A stretch of DNA of 64,000 nt, taken from contig QALN01000010.1 of the NCBI GenBank assembly GCA_003150615.1, positions 20,311 to 84,310 of the forward strand. The letters are read 5' to 3'. Made by a program: the position numbers and the translations under genes. How positions within the stretch are numbered: position 1 is the first letter of the stretch; every line of letters begins with the position of its first letter. This stretch comes from Flavobacteriales bacterium. Lineage in GTDB: Bacteria > Bacteroidota > Bacteroidia > Flavobacteriales > UBA1820. Below the pieces are notes generated by a model. The model was not told where the DNA came from. It saw nothing but the letters and a program-made list of their open reading frames with translations, and did not search any database. Shown here one piece after another: positions 28,656 through 37,560 of the stretch.

Positions 28656-29212
28656 CTTGTCTGTGTCTTGACGTTTACTAAATTATACCCGCTGTAAACA
28701 TGGCAGCGCGTTTACCGTCACAATTTAATAACAATCGGCCTTTCCGCCGAAATATATTTGAAAAAAAATTCACACTTACGATCAGCCTTAGTCATTAATG
28801 GCGTGTGTTTGAGAACCGTACTATTAATCATCGGCATTATTTAATTACCTCGTTCGCCTTTTATTCCACTTTCTTTTGCTTCTCCAAAAGAAAGTGGCAA
28901 AGAAAAAGAGCGACCTCGTGCGCGGAGCTAACGGTTTCTCTCGCATCCCTACGCCCTGAAAAGGCGGTTGTAGTGCCGCGTAAAACCCTCCTTTCCAGGG
29001 CTGTTCTGCTCGGAAACAGACGCTCCGCTACCATAACGGGCCGATGTTTACCTCTGTTCCGCCGGGACCACCGGCCTTCTGGAGAAACAAAAGAAAGTGA
29101 AAAGAAGAGGATATTACGGAATAAAAGTACTTTTAATCAATTACGTAAAAAAACTGAAACGCCATACATGACACCACGTATAACGTTTCAGCACTGCCCG
29201 TAACACGCCGTA
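28656..29212. other. 557-base region without accepted genes
   Basis: It lies between the starts of MgtC and the end of metF. It is AT-rich to about 28860, then carries the inverted-repeat-bounded element at 28864-29102, then a short AT-rich stretch. A plus-strand frame of 132 codons (28805-29203) runs across the element, but its composition (SKRKWQRKRA, RRDHRPSGETKE) looks like translated repeat DNA. Confidence 0.6.
28864..29102. mobile_element. MITE-like element with 22-base terminal inverted repeats
   Basis: The left end (28864-28885) and the reverse complement of the right end (29081-29102) match at 20 of 22 positions. The left end also folds on itself: CCACTTTCTTTT (28866-28877) pairs perfectly with AAAAGAAAGTGG (28886-28897). 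The inside is clearly more GC-rich than its AT-rich flanks and has no convincing gene. The total of about 240 bases and the structure fit a non-autonomous transposable or REP-like repeat. Target-site duplications are not obvious. Confidence 0.55.
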
Positions 29213-30163
29213 TCAGAATACTCTGGAGGCTATCGACGCAATATTGTCCGGACGGCCCATCGAATAGAAATGCAGAGCCGGCACCCCTGCTTTTATCAGT
29301 TCCCGGCACTGCCCTACGGCCCATTCTATACCTATATTCCTGACATGTGCGTTGTCCGGTGCTTTATCCACGGCAGAGGCCAGTTCTTCTGGTATGTTCA
29401 CTCCGAACACCTGAGGCAGTAGCGAAAGTTGCGCTTTGGTAGAAAACGGTTTAAGCCCCGGTATTACAGGCACTTCTATTCCTGCCGCACGGCATTCGTC
29501 CACAAAAGAGAAAAATCTGGAATTGTCGAAGAACATCTGTGTGACTATGTAATTGGCCCCTGCGTCGACTTTTTCCTTAAGTCGAGCTATGTCTGACTTG
29601 ACGTTCGGCGATTCGGCATGTTTTTCAGGATATCCGGCCACGCCGATACAGAAATCCGTAGGCGCGCAGTGCTCCACCTCACCCGAAAGATACTCGCCGC
29701 GGTTCATGGAGGCTATCTGCGAAACGAGTTCGCTGGCATGGCAGTGCCCGCCTTCGTGCGGGCGGAAAGTATGTTCGCCCCTCATGTTGTCCCCGCGCAG
29801 GGCCAGCACGTTGTCTATGCCCAGAAAATTCATCTCGATAAGTGCGTCTTCCGTTTCATCGGCCGAAAAACCGCCGCAGATAAGATGCGGAACCACATCT
29901 ATCGAATAACGCGCCTGTATAGCTGCCGATATACCCACCGTACCGGGACGCTTACGCACCACGCGGCGTTCCAGAAGCCCGCCTTCGCGCTCCACCAGCT
30001 TTATTTCCTCACGGTGGTAGGTAACGTTTATATACGACGGGGAAAACTCCCTGAGAGTGTCTATCGCTGAATATATGGATTCGATGTTCTGCCCTTTGAG
30101 CGGAGGCAGCAATTCAAATGCGAAAAGTGTGCGTCCGTCAGTGAATTTATCAGTCAGTTTCAT
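29213..30163 (-). CDS. metF: Methylenetetrahydrofolate reductase
   Basis: A 316-residue FAD-dependent TIM-barrel enzyme reducing 5,10-methylene- to 5-methyl-tetrahydrofolate for methionine synthesis. ALRGDNMRG and CIGVAGYPEKHAESPN are the folate and FAD regions; YIVTQMFFDNSRFFSFVDEC and IPVIPGLKPFSTKAQL are strongly family-specific. The start ATG lies at a family-typical position before KFTDGRTLFAFELLPP. Monocistronic. I saw no clean promoter; the leader is A/T-rich. Confidence 0.96.
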   Translation of the reverse strand: MKLTDKFTDGRTLFAFELLPPLKGQNIESIYSAIDTLREFSPSYINVTYHREEIKLVEREGGLLERRVVRKRPGTVGISAAIQARYSIDVVPHLICGGFSADETEDALIEMNFLGIDNVLALRGDNMRGEHTFRPHEGGHCHASELVSQIASMNRGEYLSGEVEHCAPTDFCIGVAGYPEKHAESPNVKSDIARLKEKVDAGANYIVTQMFFDNSRFFSFVDECRAAGIEVPVIPGLKPFSTKAQLSLLPQVFGVNIPEELASAVDKAPDNAHVRNIGIEWAVGQCRELIKAGVPALHFYSMGRPDNIASIASRVF

Positions 30164-30325
30164 TTTTTTCCTCGTTTTGTGTTGCGATGTGCAAATATGC
30201 GCATTTTTGATTATTTGTTTTTACCGCCGCCGAGTTTTATTGTTGTTTTTTTAACACAGCAGCGCAAACGGACACTATACCGGCAAACATGGTTTAAGCA
30301 CAATACGGATATGATAAAACCCTGC

Positions 30326-31564
30326 CTAAAGGCTAACCAAATCCCGGAATTCCTTGGGAAACGCTATGAAGTACTTGGTTTCCGTTTTGTCGGCCGTAAA
30401 ATTTATCTGCTCCGAAACCTCCGTTATGTTCCTTACGCTGCCGTCGCGGAGCATTATCCTGATATTGTCTTCCCTCGGGCGGTAAACGTGGTTTTTTATC
30501 TCGCGGTATGTCAAAAGGTATTTCACCTGTTCGCGGTCCAGACCGTACTCCGACGCTATGGCTTCGCCTATCCTGCTTACCACAGCCGGGTCAAGCGGCC
30601 GGGAAAGCAGTTTGGCAAAGAAAAGCCTTCTCTCGCAAATGCAGCGCGAGAGATACGAGAGTATGAAATCATCCTGGTGCTTCCACTGTTTGAACACGGA
30701 CCACATGTCTGATTCGTCTATATCCATGTATGTGCTTATGAACTTCGGCGACAAATCGGTGCTCGAAGCTTTCGTGGCAAGGAGTTTTCTAAGGGGCTCC
30801 GGAGCTGGCAGTGAACGTCCGGCAGCCGTGAGTTCAGCCGCGCGGCGTACTATTCCGTCGACCAACGTATCGGCTCCGAGCACAGTCTTGTGAAGGTACA
30901 CCTGCCAGTACATCATACGACGGGCTATTACGAATTTTTCGACCGAATAAAGCCCTTTTTCCTCGAAAACGATATCTCCTGCCGAAACGTTGAGCATGGC
31001 TATGATGCGTTCATGGCTCACTATACCTTCCGATGCGCCGGTAAAAAAACTGTCGCGGTTCAGGTAATCGAGACGGTCCATGTCCAACTGGGACGAGATA
31101 AGACTGTGAAGGTAATGTTTACCGTAACCTCCTTTGAATATTTCGACCGCCGTGTCGAACACAGGATGTGTAAATTCGTCCCTCATCATGGCCATTACCG
31201 CAAGGGAGATGTCCTCGTGGGTAATGCCGTCCAGGAACTCCCCTTCCAATGTGTGTGAAAACGGCGCGTGGCCTATATCGTGCAACAATATGGCCAGTTT
31301 TGCCGCAGCAGCCTCATGTGGCGTTATTTCGAAACCTTTTTCCCGGAGCGTGGATATGGCCCTGGACATCAGATGCATCGCTCCTATCGAATGAGTGAAG
31401 CGGTTATGCACTGCGCCGGGGTACACCAGCGAGGATAGTCCTATCTGGGATATGCGCCTCAGACGCTGCATATACGAATGGGATATTACCGACGATATCA
31501 AAGGGTCGTCTATGCGGATAAAACCGTAAACCGGGTCATTTATGTTCCTGTTATGAGTACTCAT
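30326..31564 (-). CDS. HD-domain phosphohydrolase (dGTPase-like)
   Basis: A 412-residue cytosolic metal-dependent hydrolase. The HD motif is complete: HNRFTHSIGAMHLMSRAI, then LLHDIGHAPFSHTLEGEF and LDRLDYLNRDSFFTG. These resemble SAMHD1/dGTPase-type proteins that hydrolyse dNTPs or other nucleotides. The short IRIDDPLISSVISHSYMQRL opening is the family's typical N-terminus. Substrate not shown. A TAATTTTG box (complement of 31590-31597) precedes the start. Monocistronic. Confidence 0.88.
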   Translation of the reverse strand: MSTHNRNINDPVYGFIRIDDPLISSVISHSYMQRLRRISQIGLSSLVYPGAVHNRFTHSIGAMHLMSRAISTLREKGFEITPHEAAAAKLAILLHDIGHAPFSHTLEGEFLDGITHEDISLAVMAMMRDEFTHPVFDTAVEIFKGGYGKHYLHSLISSQLDMDRLDYLNRDSFFTGASEGIVSHERIIAMLNVSAGDIVFEEKGLYSVEKFVIARRMMYWQVYLHKTVLGADTLVDGIVRRAAELTAAGRSLPAPEPLRKLLATKASSTDLSPKFISTYMDIDESDMWSVFKQWKHQDDFILSYLSRCICERRLFFAKLLSRPLDPAVVSRIGEAIASEYGLDREQVKYLLTYREIKNHVYRPREDNIRIMLRDGSVRNITEVSEQINFTADKTETKYFIAFPKEFRDLVSL

Positions 31565-31710
31565 GCGATATATTGTATGGAAACTTCGGCAAAATTAGTC
31601 TTTTCAAAATTAAAACACCCATAAAACACTGCCTGTGTGTGAAAAATCAGCCCTAAAAATGGAAAAACCGCATCGCGATTCGCATCGGGCACGGTTTTCC
31701 TGTCATAGTT

Positions 31711-31974
31711 TCAGAGGGGATATTCGGTTCCCCACGGTTCATATACAAATTGTGTACTGCAAATATCGGTGCAAACATGCTCCGGCACACTATAAAATGG
31801 TGTCTTATTGAGAATTAGCATTCCCTGCACGTTATCTGTTAGTACAAATATCCGAGTCCGATACTCGCTTTTAAGGGCAAATCCGCCGGCATTGAACTTC
31901 ATTTTCACAAAACGGACACAAAAAAACATCCGTGTTGCGTTTTCCGCATTTGCGGCATTCGTCATGGAATACAT
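31711..31974 (-). CDS. Doubtful small ORF
   Basis: An 87-codon frame with no family resemblance. Its favourable points are a hairpin about 10-50 bases past the stop and a start in a promoter-rich region. Against it, the N-terminus is not a clean signal peptide, and the ATG could also be the internal one before KFNAGGFALKS. The C-terminal part has a Cys pair (HVCTDICSTQF) and an aromatic end. It might be a short secreted peptide, but is kept only as a low-confidence call. Confidence 0.25.
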   Translation of the reverse strand: MYSMTNAANAENATRMFFCVRFVKMKFNAGGFALKSEYRTRIFVLTDNVQGMLILNKTPFYSVPEHVCTDICSTQFVYEPWGTEYPL

Positions 31975-32015
31975 CTATTTTCCCGGACCTCCGGATATTA
32001 AAACCGTAAAAAGGT

Positions 32016-32023
32016 TATATTTG
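32016..32023 (+). promoter_or_regulatory. Probable -7 element for tsaE
   Basis: TATATTTG matches TAnnTTTG, 23 bases before the ATG. No TTG is seen at the right distance upstream. Confidence 0.5.
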
Positions 32024-32046
32024 CAACGCACAACAAAACATCGACA

Positions 32047-32472
32047 ATGGCTTCCACGATATATTTCAAAGACGTAACGTTAGAAGACCTTCCTGCTACA
32101 GCAAAAACCATCGCGGACAACATAAAGGACGGCGCCACCGTACTTCTCGAAGGGGAGATGGGTGCGGGCAAGACCACACTGGCCAAACATCTGGTAAGCG
32201 CTATGGGATCGGCCGACCAGGTTTCCTCGCCTACGTTCTCGATAGTCAACCAATACGGCACACAAGGCGGTAAGACCATATACCACTTCGATTTTTACCG
32301 TATAGACGACCCTGCCGAGGCGTTCGACATGGGTTACGAGGAATATTTCTACGGCGGGGCCACCTGTATAGTGGAATGGGGGGAAAAAGTGGAAGGCTTG
32401 CTGCCCGAAAAAGTATCGCGCATACGTATAGAGAAAACGCCTGCCGGACGTGACATTACCTTTATGGAGTGA
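32047..32472 (+). CDS. tsaE: tRNA threonylcarbamoyladenosine biosynthesis ATPase TsaE
   Basis: A 141-residue P-loop ATPase that, with TsaB and TsaD, makes t6A at position 37 of ANN-decoding tRNAs. The Walker A is in LEGEMGAGKTTLAKHLV, the switch-like region in SSPTFSIVNQY, and the family's HFDFYRIDDPAEAFDMGYEEY and IVEWGEKVEGLLPE follow. Length is standard. Monocistronic, convergent to dapD. Confidence 0.96.
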   Translation: MASTIYFKDVTLEDLPATAKTIADNIKDGATVLLEGEMGAGKTTLAKHLVSAMGSADQVSSPTFSIVNQYGTQGGKTIYHFDFYRIDDPAEAFDMGYEEYFYGGATCIVEWGEKVEGLLPEKVSRIRIEKTPAGRDITFME

Positions 32473-32489
32473 ATAACGTTTTTAGGCAT

Positions 32490-32540
32490 GTAAAACATAA
32501 AGTTCCGTGAGGCAATGCCTCACGGAACTTTATGTTTTAC
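32490..32540. terminator. Exceptionally long bidirectional hairpin terminator
   Basis: Two perfectly complementary 25-base arms (32490-32514 and 32516-32540) surround a single central base. The outer part is A/T-rich (GTAAAACATAAAG) and gives T-tracts on both strands; the inner part TTCCGTGAGGC is GC-richer. It ends tsaE and dapD. Confidence 0.92.
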
Positions 32541-32559
32541 AGGAACAGGATGAAAAACG

Positions 32560-33378
32560 TCATCCGGCCACGTCGTACTGGCGCAAGGCGTCATTCAGCG
32601 ACGTTTTCTTATCCGTGCTTTCTTTCCTTTGACCTATTATAAGCGCACATGGTACGCTGAATTCGCCTGCCGGATACGTTTTTTTAAACGAACCGGGTAT
32701 AACGACCGAGCGGGGCGGCACATAACCTTTGTATTCTTTTTTCTCCGGAGTCGTGGCATCTATTATTTTGGTAGAACCGGTGAGCACTACGCCTGCGCCC
32801 AACACGGCCTCACGGCCAACGTGGCAACCTTCGACCACAATACACCGCGAACCGATGAACGCATTGTCCTCTATTATCACGGGGGCGGCCTGAAGCGGCT
32901 CAAGCACACCGCCTATACCCACACCACCCGACAGATGCACGTGTTTGCCTATCTGTGCGCAGGAACCTACCGTAGCCCACGTATCGACCATAGTCCCTTC
33001 ATCGACATAAGCGCCGATATTGACATAGGACGGCATCAGTATGACACCTTTGGATATGTATGCTCCGTAACGCGCTACGGCCGCAGGCACGCTCCGCACG
33101 CCGGACTGAAGATAGTCCTGTTTCAGAGGTATCTTGTCATACCATTGCAGGGGCCCGGCCTGAAGCGTTTCCATAGGTTGTATAGGGAAATACATAACTA
33201 CCGCCTTTTTAACCCATTCGTTCACGTTCCACGAACCGTCGGTACATGGTTCCGCAACCCTCAGAGAACCTTTGTCCAAAAGGTCTATGACCTCCCTTAC
33301 GGCCGCCTGTACGCCTCCGTCCGACAACATCGAACGGTCGTCCCATGCGCGTTCTATTGTCTGTCTTATATTTTCCAT
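32560..33378 (-). CDS. dapD: Tetrahydrodipicolinate N-succinyltransferase
   Basis: A 272-residue left-handed beta-helix enzyme of lysine and diaminopimelate synthesis, using succinyl-CoA. An N-terminal helical domain (WDDRSMLSDGGVQAAVREVI) precedes hexapeptide repeats (VNIGAYVDEGTMVDTWATVG, HVHLSGGVGIGGVLEPLQAA, FIGSRCIVVEGCHVGREAVL). The ATG at 33378 is chosen because MENIRQTIERAW is a family-typical start; an open extension to 33468 is not. It indicates the succinylase route to DAP. Confidence 0.96.
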   Translation of the reverse strand: MENIRQTIERAWDDRSMLSDGGVQAAVREVIDLLDKGSLRVAEPCTDGSWNVNEWVKKAVVMYFPIQPMETLQAGPLQWYDKIPLKQDYLQSGVRSVPAAVARYGAYISKGVILMPSYVNIGAYVDEGTMVDTWATVGSCAQIGKHVHLSGGVGIGGVLEPLQAAPVIIEDNAFIGSRCIVVEGCHVGREAVLGAGVVLTGSTKIIDATTPEKKEYKGYVPPRSVVIPGSFKKTYPAGEFSVPCALIIGQRKESTDKKTSLNDALRQYDVAG

Positions 33379-33481
33379 ATGCTTTTCGTTTTTTATCAAT
33401 GGTACAAAATTACGCACGGCGAGGACATTTTTTTGAACCGGCCGGACGTATTTTGTAAAAAATACCACAACAACGGTGCCA

Positions 33482-35350
33482 TCAGTAGTTGAGATTCAGG
33501 TGCACTTCCCCGCCCCAGATATCGGGCGGCCCCAATGGCCTTTCTTCGAACCTCAGGTTGAAACCGCGCAGGCGTTTCGTTTCTTCGACCATGTCCGTCT
33601 CGTCGCCCAACACTCCCGAAGGCGATTTGAGGAACCATATGCCCTGTATCCTCGATTCCTTAAGAAAGACCCTCATAAGAGAAGCCAGACTGCGGTTTAT
33701 TCCTATGCGGACATTCTTGTCGTTATAAGAATAGTATATGGTTTCCGCATTGCCTATGATATTGACTATACGCAGATCGTCGTCTATTATTTTGCCTTTC
33801 ATCACCGTGCCCTTTATCTGGTTGTAGGCATTGCGGTCCTTTTCATCGCGTGCTATTATAAAAGCGTTGCTTCTCAGCAATACCGAATCCATCACCTCGC
33901 GCTTCATATCGCGTTTGAGGGTTATCGTATCGGCCGTTATCTGGTTCTGGTCCGAAAATATGACAGGCGTCCCGAACATATCCATAACGCCGGTATGCTG
34001 GTCGTAAAATATAGAATCGCACAATCCGGACATGTCTTTTTTGTAGTATTTCACGTTGTGGAAAGCGCGCAGCACCCGCAGACTGTCGTCTTTTTTCAGC
34101 GTATCCGACCCTGCATACAGCGGCGGGGCCGCATTTACACTATCCATACCGGGAATACCGGCGTCTTCATCCTGCCTGGCAACGGAATCTTCCTTGGCAG
34201 CCAACGTATCCCGTACTTGCGCAACATTTCCGTCAGCCAGGACAACTGAATGAGCAGCAGAGGTAGTATCGTTTTCATTTCCCGTAGTATCGGCAGGAGA
34301 GCCGCTGCCCTTTTCCATCGCCTCTATCGCTTTTTTCAACGCCTCATTGCCTTTTTGTAAAGAAGGACTATCGGAACCGGCAGCCGATAACTTCTCAGCA
34401 GGCCGCGGAGTCACCATCATGGTATCGGAACGCATGTAAAGCGTATCGCCCTGCATGATATACGCCGCTTTCGGGTTAAGGGGGATGATGACCGAATCCC
34501 GCAACTCGAAATATTCGGCCCGGTCGCCGAAAACAGCTATACGGCGCAGCGTGTCCTGCATCTCGACATTGGACTTGGCGCGCGCATAACCGGCGAAACG
34601 GTCGTAATGTATCGTATCGGCTCGGAGCATGCGGTTGTCGTATATTATCTTCGAATTTTTATAAAAATCGGATATTTCGGTACGGGTATCGTACGTGCCG
34701 CGTTCGGTGTATATGTGGTTCTGTTCGCCTATGATGTTAGTCGGACCCTCGACTTCTATGACCTTCGTGACCGTATGGTAATGCATGGTGTCGGAATACA
34801 TGCGGTAGTCGGGACTCTGTGCGTCCACGTCTATGAAAAAGTCCACAACGTCGTCGGCCACATAGTATATGCCTATAACGCTTTTAAGCGTATTCTTGTC
34901 GTCGGTTATCGTAGCTCCGTTGAAGTAATAGGCTTTCTGGGTCAGGCGTTCGTAGTCCAGCGTATCGGTGCGCAGCGTGGTGGTCTTGTTGACCAGAACG
35001 ACGTTACCGTAGGCTTTTATAAGCTGTTCGTCGCCCGTATAGTGCATGTAATCGCTGTCGAGCGTCAGAGTGTCGCCTTCGTTGACATGCACGTTCCCGT
35101 AAGCGAAAAACGTGTTCTGCCCGCGGTTGTACTCGGCCTTGTCGCACGTCATAAGGGTATTGCCGTGATAAAAACGAACATTACCCGTGAGCACCTGCAC
35201 TCCGGGGGCCATGTCTTCGTTGTTGCTTATAAGGTCGGCGTTGTCTATGCGTACTTTCGACTGCTTTTTCCCCTGAGGCTGGCCCCAGGAGGCATATACA
35301 GTCAATAAAACCACACACAGCGCAAAAAGCGGCAATATTCTGTATTTCAT
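33482..35350 (-). CDS. OstA/LptA-like LPS-transport periplasmic protein
   Basis: A 622-residue exported protein. A signal peptide ends near VYASWGQ. Residues about 30-300 contain repeated OstA/LptA-type beta-jellyroll strands (TGNVRFYHGNTLMTCDKAEY, NVHVNEGDTLTLDSDYMHYT, GNVVLVNKTTTLRTDTLDY). A low-complexity Ser/Ala/Asp linker around 320-410 is followed by a second OstA-like block (VMDMFGTPVIFSDQNQITAD). Length and layout match the Bacteroidota OstA-like proteins presumed to bridge LPS across the periplasm. Divergent from the acyl-ACP thioesterase gene; TATCTTTG (complement of 35390-35397) is its -7 box. Confidence 0.85.
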   Translation of the reverse strand: MKYRILPLFALCVVLLTVYASWGQPQGKKQSKVRIDNADLISNNEDMAPGVQVLTGNVRFYHGNTLMTCDKAEYNRGQNTFFAYGNVHVNEGDTLTLDSDYMHYTGDEQLIKAYGNVVLVNKTTTLRTDTLDYERLTQKAYYFNGATITDDKNTLKSVIGIYYVADDVVDFFIDVDAQSPDYRMYSDTMHYHTVTKVIEVEGPTNIIGEQNHIYTERGTYDTRTEISDFYKNSKIIYDNRMLRADTIHYDRFAGYARAKSNVEMQDTLRRIAVFGDRAEYFELRDSVIIPLNPKAAYIMQGDTLYMRSDTMMVTPRPAEKLSAAGSDSPSLQKGNEALKKAIEAMEKGSGSPADTTGNENDTTSAAHSVVLADGNVAQVRDTLAAKEDSVARQDEDAGIPGMDSVNAAPPLYAGSDTLKKDDSLRVLRAFHNVKYYKKDMSGLCDSIFYDQHTGVMDMFGTPVIFSDQNQITADTITLKRDMKREVMDSVLLRSNAFIIARDEKDRNAYNQIKGTVMKGKIIDDDLRIVNIIGNAETIYYSYNDKNVRIGINRSLASLMRVFLKESRIQGIWFLKSPSGVLGDETDMVEETKRLRGFNLRFEERPLGPPDIWGGEVHLNLNY

Positions 35351-35429
35351 CTCTTACGCTCTGTAAATCCCGCAAACGCAGGGTAAGGGCAAAGATAGCG
35401 AAAAAACCTCTACCGGAAGAGTACGGGCT

Positions 35430-35461
35430 TTGCCGCATAACCAAAAATATTCTTAAATTTG
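35430..35461 (+). promoter_or_regulatory. Promoter of the acyl-ACP thioesterase gene
   Basis: TTG (35430-35432), a 21-base spacer and TAAATTTG (35454-35461). The transcript should start near 35468, 20 bases before the proposed TTG start codon. Confidence 0.7.
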
Positions 35462-35487
35462 GAAAAATTTACCGGACTATAAAAACA

Positions 35488-36237
35488 TTGGAACAGAAAG
35501 ACACTGCCGTAAAGGCCGTACACACGGAAAAATTCAAAGTAGAATGGGCCGACACATGCGCTTCTGGACATCTGTCGCTACCCGGCATGCTCAATTTCAT
35601 ACAGGTTACCGCAGGCAACCACGCCAACGAACTGGGTATAGGATACTACCACATGGCCGCCGCAGGGCAGGCCTGGGTGCTCAACAGGCTCAAAGCGCGT
35701 TTTACCCGCATGCCGCGCTGGACCGAAGAAATAGAAGCTAGCACGTGGATAGAAAGTTTCAACGACGTAATCTCGGAGCGAAACATACTGATAACGCATA
35801 AGGGACAGACGATAGCCCAGGTAAGCACCGTATGGGTGTGCATCAACTACGAAAAACGTGCGCCGGAAGCCATTGCTGTGTCCTACCCGCCGGAAGTCGT
35901 ACTGCCGGAAAAGAAACTTGACATAAAGACCGCTTCGCGTGTCAGGATGCCGTCGGATGCACGCCCGCTCAGAACATACCGCGTATCTTTCAGCGACATA
36001 GACGCCATGGGACATGTGAACAACATAAAATACACGCAATGGATAGTCGACAGCCTGCCTTATGAGGCAGCCGTGGGGATAACTTCAGGTGAAATAGAAG
36101 CTAATTTCCTGTCCGAACTGCACTATGGCGACACGGTAGATATCGAATCGGCCAAATCCGGCGACGGATTCACGTTCGCCGTGCGCAAGCAAGGCTGCGA
36201 AAAACCTGCGTTCATATCGCATTTCAATCCTTTATAA
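35488..36237 (+). CDS. Acyl-ACP thioesterase
   Basis: A 249-residue double-hotdog enzyme releasing fatty acids from acyl carrier protein. The first hotdog shows WADTCASGHLSLPGMLNFIQ and WVLNRLKARFTRMP; the second has FSDIDAMGHVNNIKYTQWI, with the family's DxxxHxNN motif, and NFLSELHYGDTV. No ATG lies near the expected N-terminus: the frame opens with TTG at 35488 (LEQKDTAVKAVHTEKFKVEW), so a TTG start is inferred. An ATG at MLNFIQ would remove conserved residues. Likely role is supplying free fatty acids or controlling chain length. Confidence 0.9.
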   Translation: MEQKDTAVKAVHTEKFKVEWADTCASGHLSLPGMLNFIQVTAGNHANELGIGYYHMAAAGQAWVLNRLKARFTRMPRWTEEIEASTWIESFNDVISERNILITHKGQTIAQVSTVWVCINYEKRAPEAIAVSYPPEVVLPEKKLDIKTASRVRMPSDARPLRTYRVSFSDIDAMGHVNNIKYTQWIVDSLPYEAAVGITSGEIEANFLSELHYGDTVDIESAKSGDGFTFAVRKQGCEKPAFISHFNPL

Positions 36238-36338
36238 GCATAAACATAACGGAAACCGAGTGGAACCAGAAAAAAGCCGAAGGTTTCGCGAGGCGCATCC
36301 TATATTATCAAAATATGTATAAAATACCCGCCAAGGTA

Positions 36339-36369
36339 TTGCCCCGGCACTGCGCTTATACTATTTTTG
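36339..36369 (+). promoter_or_regulatory. Promoter of udk
   Basis: TTG (36339-36341), exactly 20 bases, then TATTTTTG (36362-36369). It implies a leader of about 90 bases; nothing resembling a riboswitch was recognised in it. Confidence 0.78.
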
Positions 36370-36465
36370 CATCGGAATACCGCACACGGACGATCGCCTG
36401 GACGGCACTGACTATCTCCCAAGGCGGCAGGAACATATACACATATTATTCTTAAGCGTAAAAAA

Positions 36466-37095
36466 ATGTTGATAATAGGAATAGCAGGAGGTACAGGATC
36501 AGGAAAAACGACCGTAGTAAAACGCATAACCGATGCGCTCGCACCGGGCGAAGTCGTCGTTATGAGCCAGGACTCCTACTACCGGGACAACTCCGGCATA
36601 CCTTTGGAAGAGCGCAAAAAACTTAACTTCGACCATCCGGATTCCATAGAGTTCGACCTTCTGGTACAACATATCGAAGAACTGAAAAAAGGCAACGCGA
36701 TAGAACAGCCGACATATTCCTACCTCACTTGCACGCGTCAAAAGGAAACGGTGCATCTGGAACCGAGAAACGTGGTAATCGTCGAAGGCATTCTGGCCCT
36801 GCAGAACCAGAAACTGCGCAAGATGATGGACATAAAGATATTCGTCGAAGCGGACGACGACGACAGGCTTTCACGCGTAATCCGCCGCGATATAGTGGAA
36901 CGCGGACGCTCGGCAATAGACGTGCTGGACAGGTGGGAAAAGACTCTCAAGCCGATGCACAAACTGTTCATCGAGCCTTCGCGCCGGCATGCGGACATCG
37001 TGGTGCTTAACTACGACTGCCTCGACGTGGCTATAAACATCATCCTTACCGTGATAGACAAAAAACTGGGCAACCACAAAAACGCCAGGTTCTGA
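36466..37095 (+). CDS. udk: Uridine kinase
   Basis: A 209-residue cytosolic salvage enzyme phosphorylating uridine and cytidine. P-loop GIAGGTGSGKTTVVKRI, then DSYYRDNSGIPLEERKKLNF, PTYSYLTCTRQ and DRLSRVIRRDIVERGRS are family hallmarks. Length is standard. Together with the next gene, 30 bases downstream, it forms a short operon. Confidence 0.97.
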   Translation: MLIIGIAGGTGSGKTTVVKRITDALAPGEVVVMSQDSYYRDNSGIPLEERKKLNFDHPDSIEFDLLVQHIEELKKGNAIEQPTYSYLTCTRQKETVHLEPRNVVIVEGILALQNQKLRKMMDIKIFVEADDDDRLSRVIRRDIVERGRSAIDVLDRWEKTLKPMHKLFIEPSRRHADIVVLNYDCLDVAINIILTVIDKKLGNHKNARF

Positions 37096-37125
37096 CCTTG
37101 CGCCGCCACAAAACATACCACATCC

Positions 37126-37455
37126 ATGAAAGAGAAAATAACGGCATACGTAAACGCCCGCCCCGCACTGCGCCGGAGCATAGATTATGCCATGCGGCAC
37201 AAAATACTTGTTATTATACTGGCTTTTCTGGTGTGGATGACATTTTTCGACCGCAATTCACTTATACTGCACGCCGAACGCGAACGCTCGATAGCCGCAT
37301 TGCAGGATTCGATAGCGTATTACAAACGCGAGATACAGCGACAGCGCCAGTACCTGAACGAACTGAAGAGCGACCCGAAACAGATGGAAAAATTCGCCCG
37401 GGAACGTTACAATATGAAAAAAAAGGACGAAGACATCTATATCATCAAAAGATAA
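37126..37455 (+). CDS. Septum formation initiator-like protein (FtsB/DivIC family)
   Basis: A 109-residue bitopic membrane protein. One helix, ILVIILAFLVWMTFFDRNSL, is followed by a heptad-type coiled coil (RERSIAALQDSIAYYKREI) and a conserved end (MEKFARERYNMKKKDEDIYI). Proteins of this family join FtsL and FtsQ in the divisome. It lies 30 bases after udk; this neighbour pairing is common in Bacteroidota. Confidence 0.9.
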   Translation: MKEKITAYVNARPALRRSIDYAMRHKILVIILAFLVWMTFFDRNSLILHAERERSIAALQDSIAYYKREIQRQRQYLNELKSDPKQMEKFARERYNMKKKDEDIYIIKR

Positions 37456-37491
37456 CCGTCGGCCGTCTTATAAAAAAACGTGCGGTACGTC

Positions 37492-37546
37492 TGCAAGCAA
37501 TAAAAAACGCGGGAGCTTTCAAGCCCCCGCGTTTTTATTGCTTGCA
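37492..37546. terminator. Bidirectional intrinsic terminator
   Basis: Long arms TGCAAGCAATAAAAAACGCG and the near-complement ending TTTTTATTGCTTGCA surround a short loop. It serves the udk transcript and the convergent hydrolase gene. Confidence 0.9.
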
Positions 37547-37560
37547 ACATGTATAACCCG

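Larger units (their letters stand above)
31565..32046. other. 482-base intergenic stretch with one doubtful small ORF
   Basis: It lies between the divergent HD and tsaE genes. It contains the HD promoter, a possible minus-strand hairpin at 31661-31700 (AAAACCG paired with CGGTTTTT, interrupted middle), a doubtful 87-codon minus-strand frame and the tsaE -7 box. Otherwise I see nothing. Confidence 0.5.

Noticed and set aside
28805..29203. 132-codon plus-strand frame
   Set aside because: It runs across the inverted-repeat element, with Lys/Arg-rich composition typical of translated repeat DNA and no start signal.
32560..33468. Longer DapD starting at 33468
   Set aside because: The added 30 residues do not resemble the family; the ATG at 33378 does.
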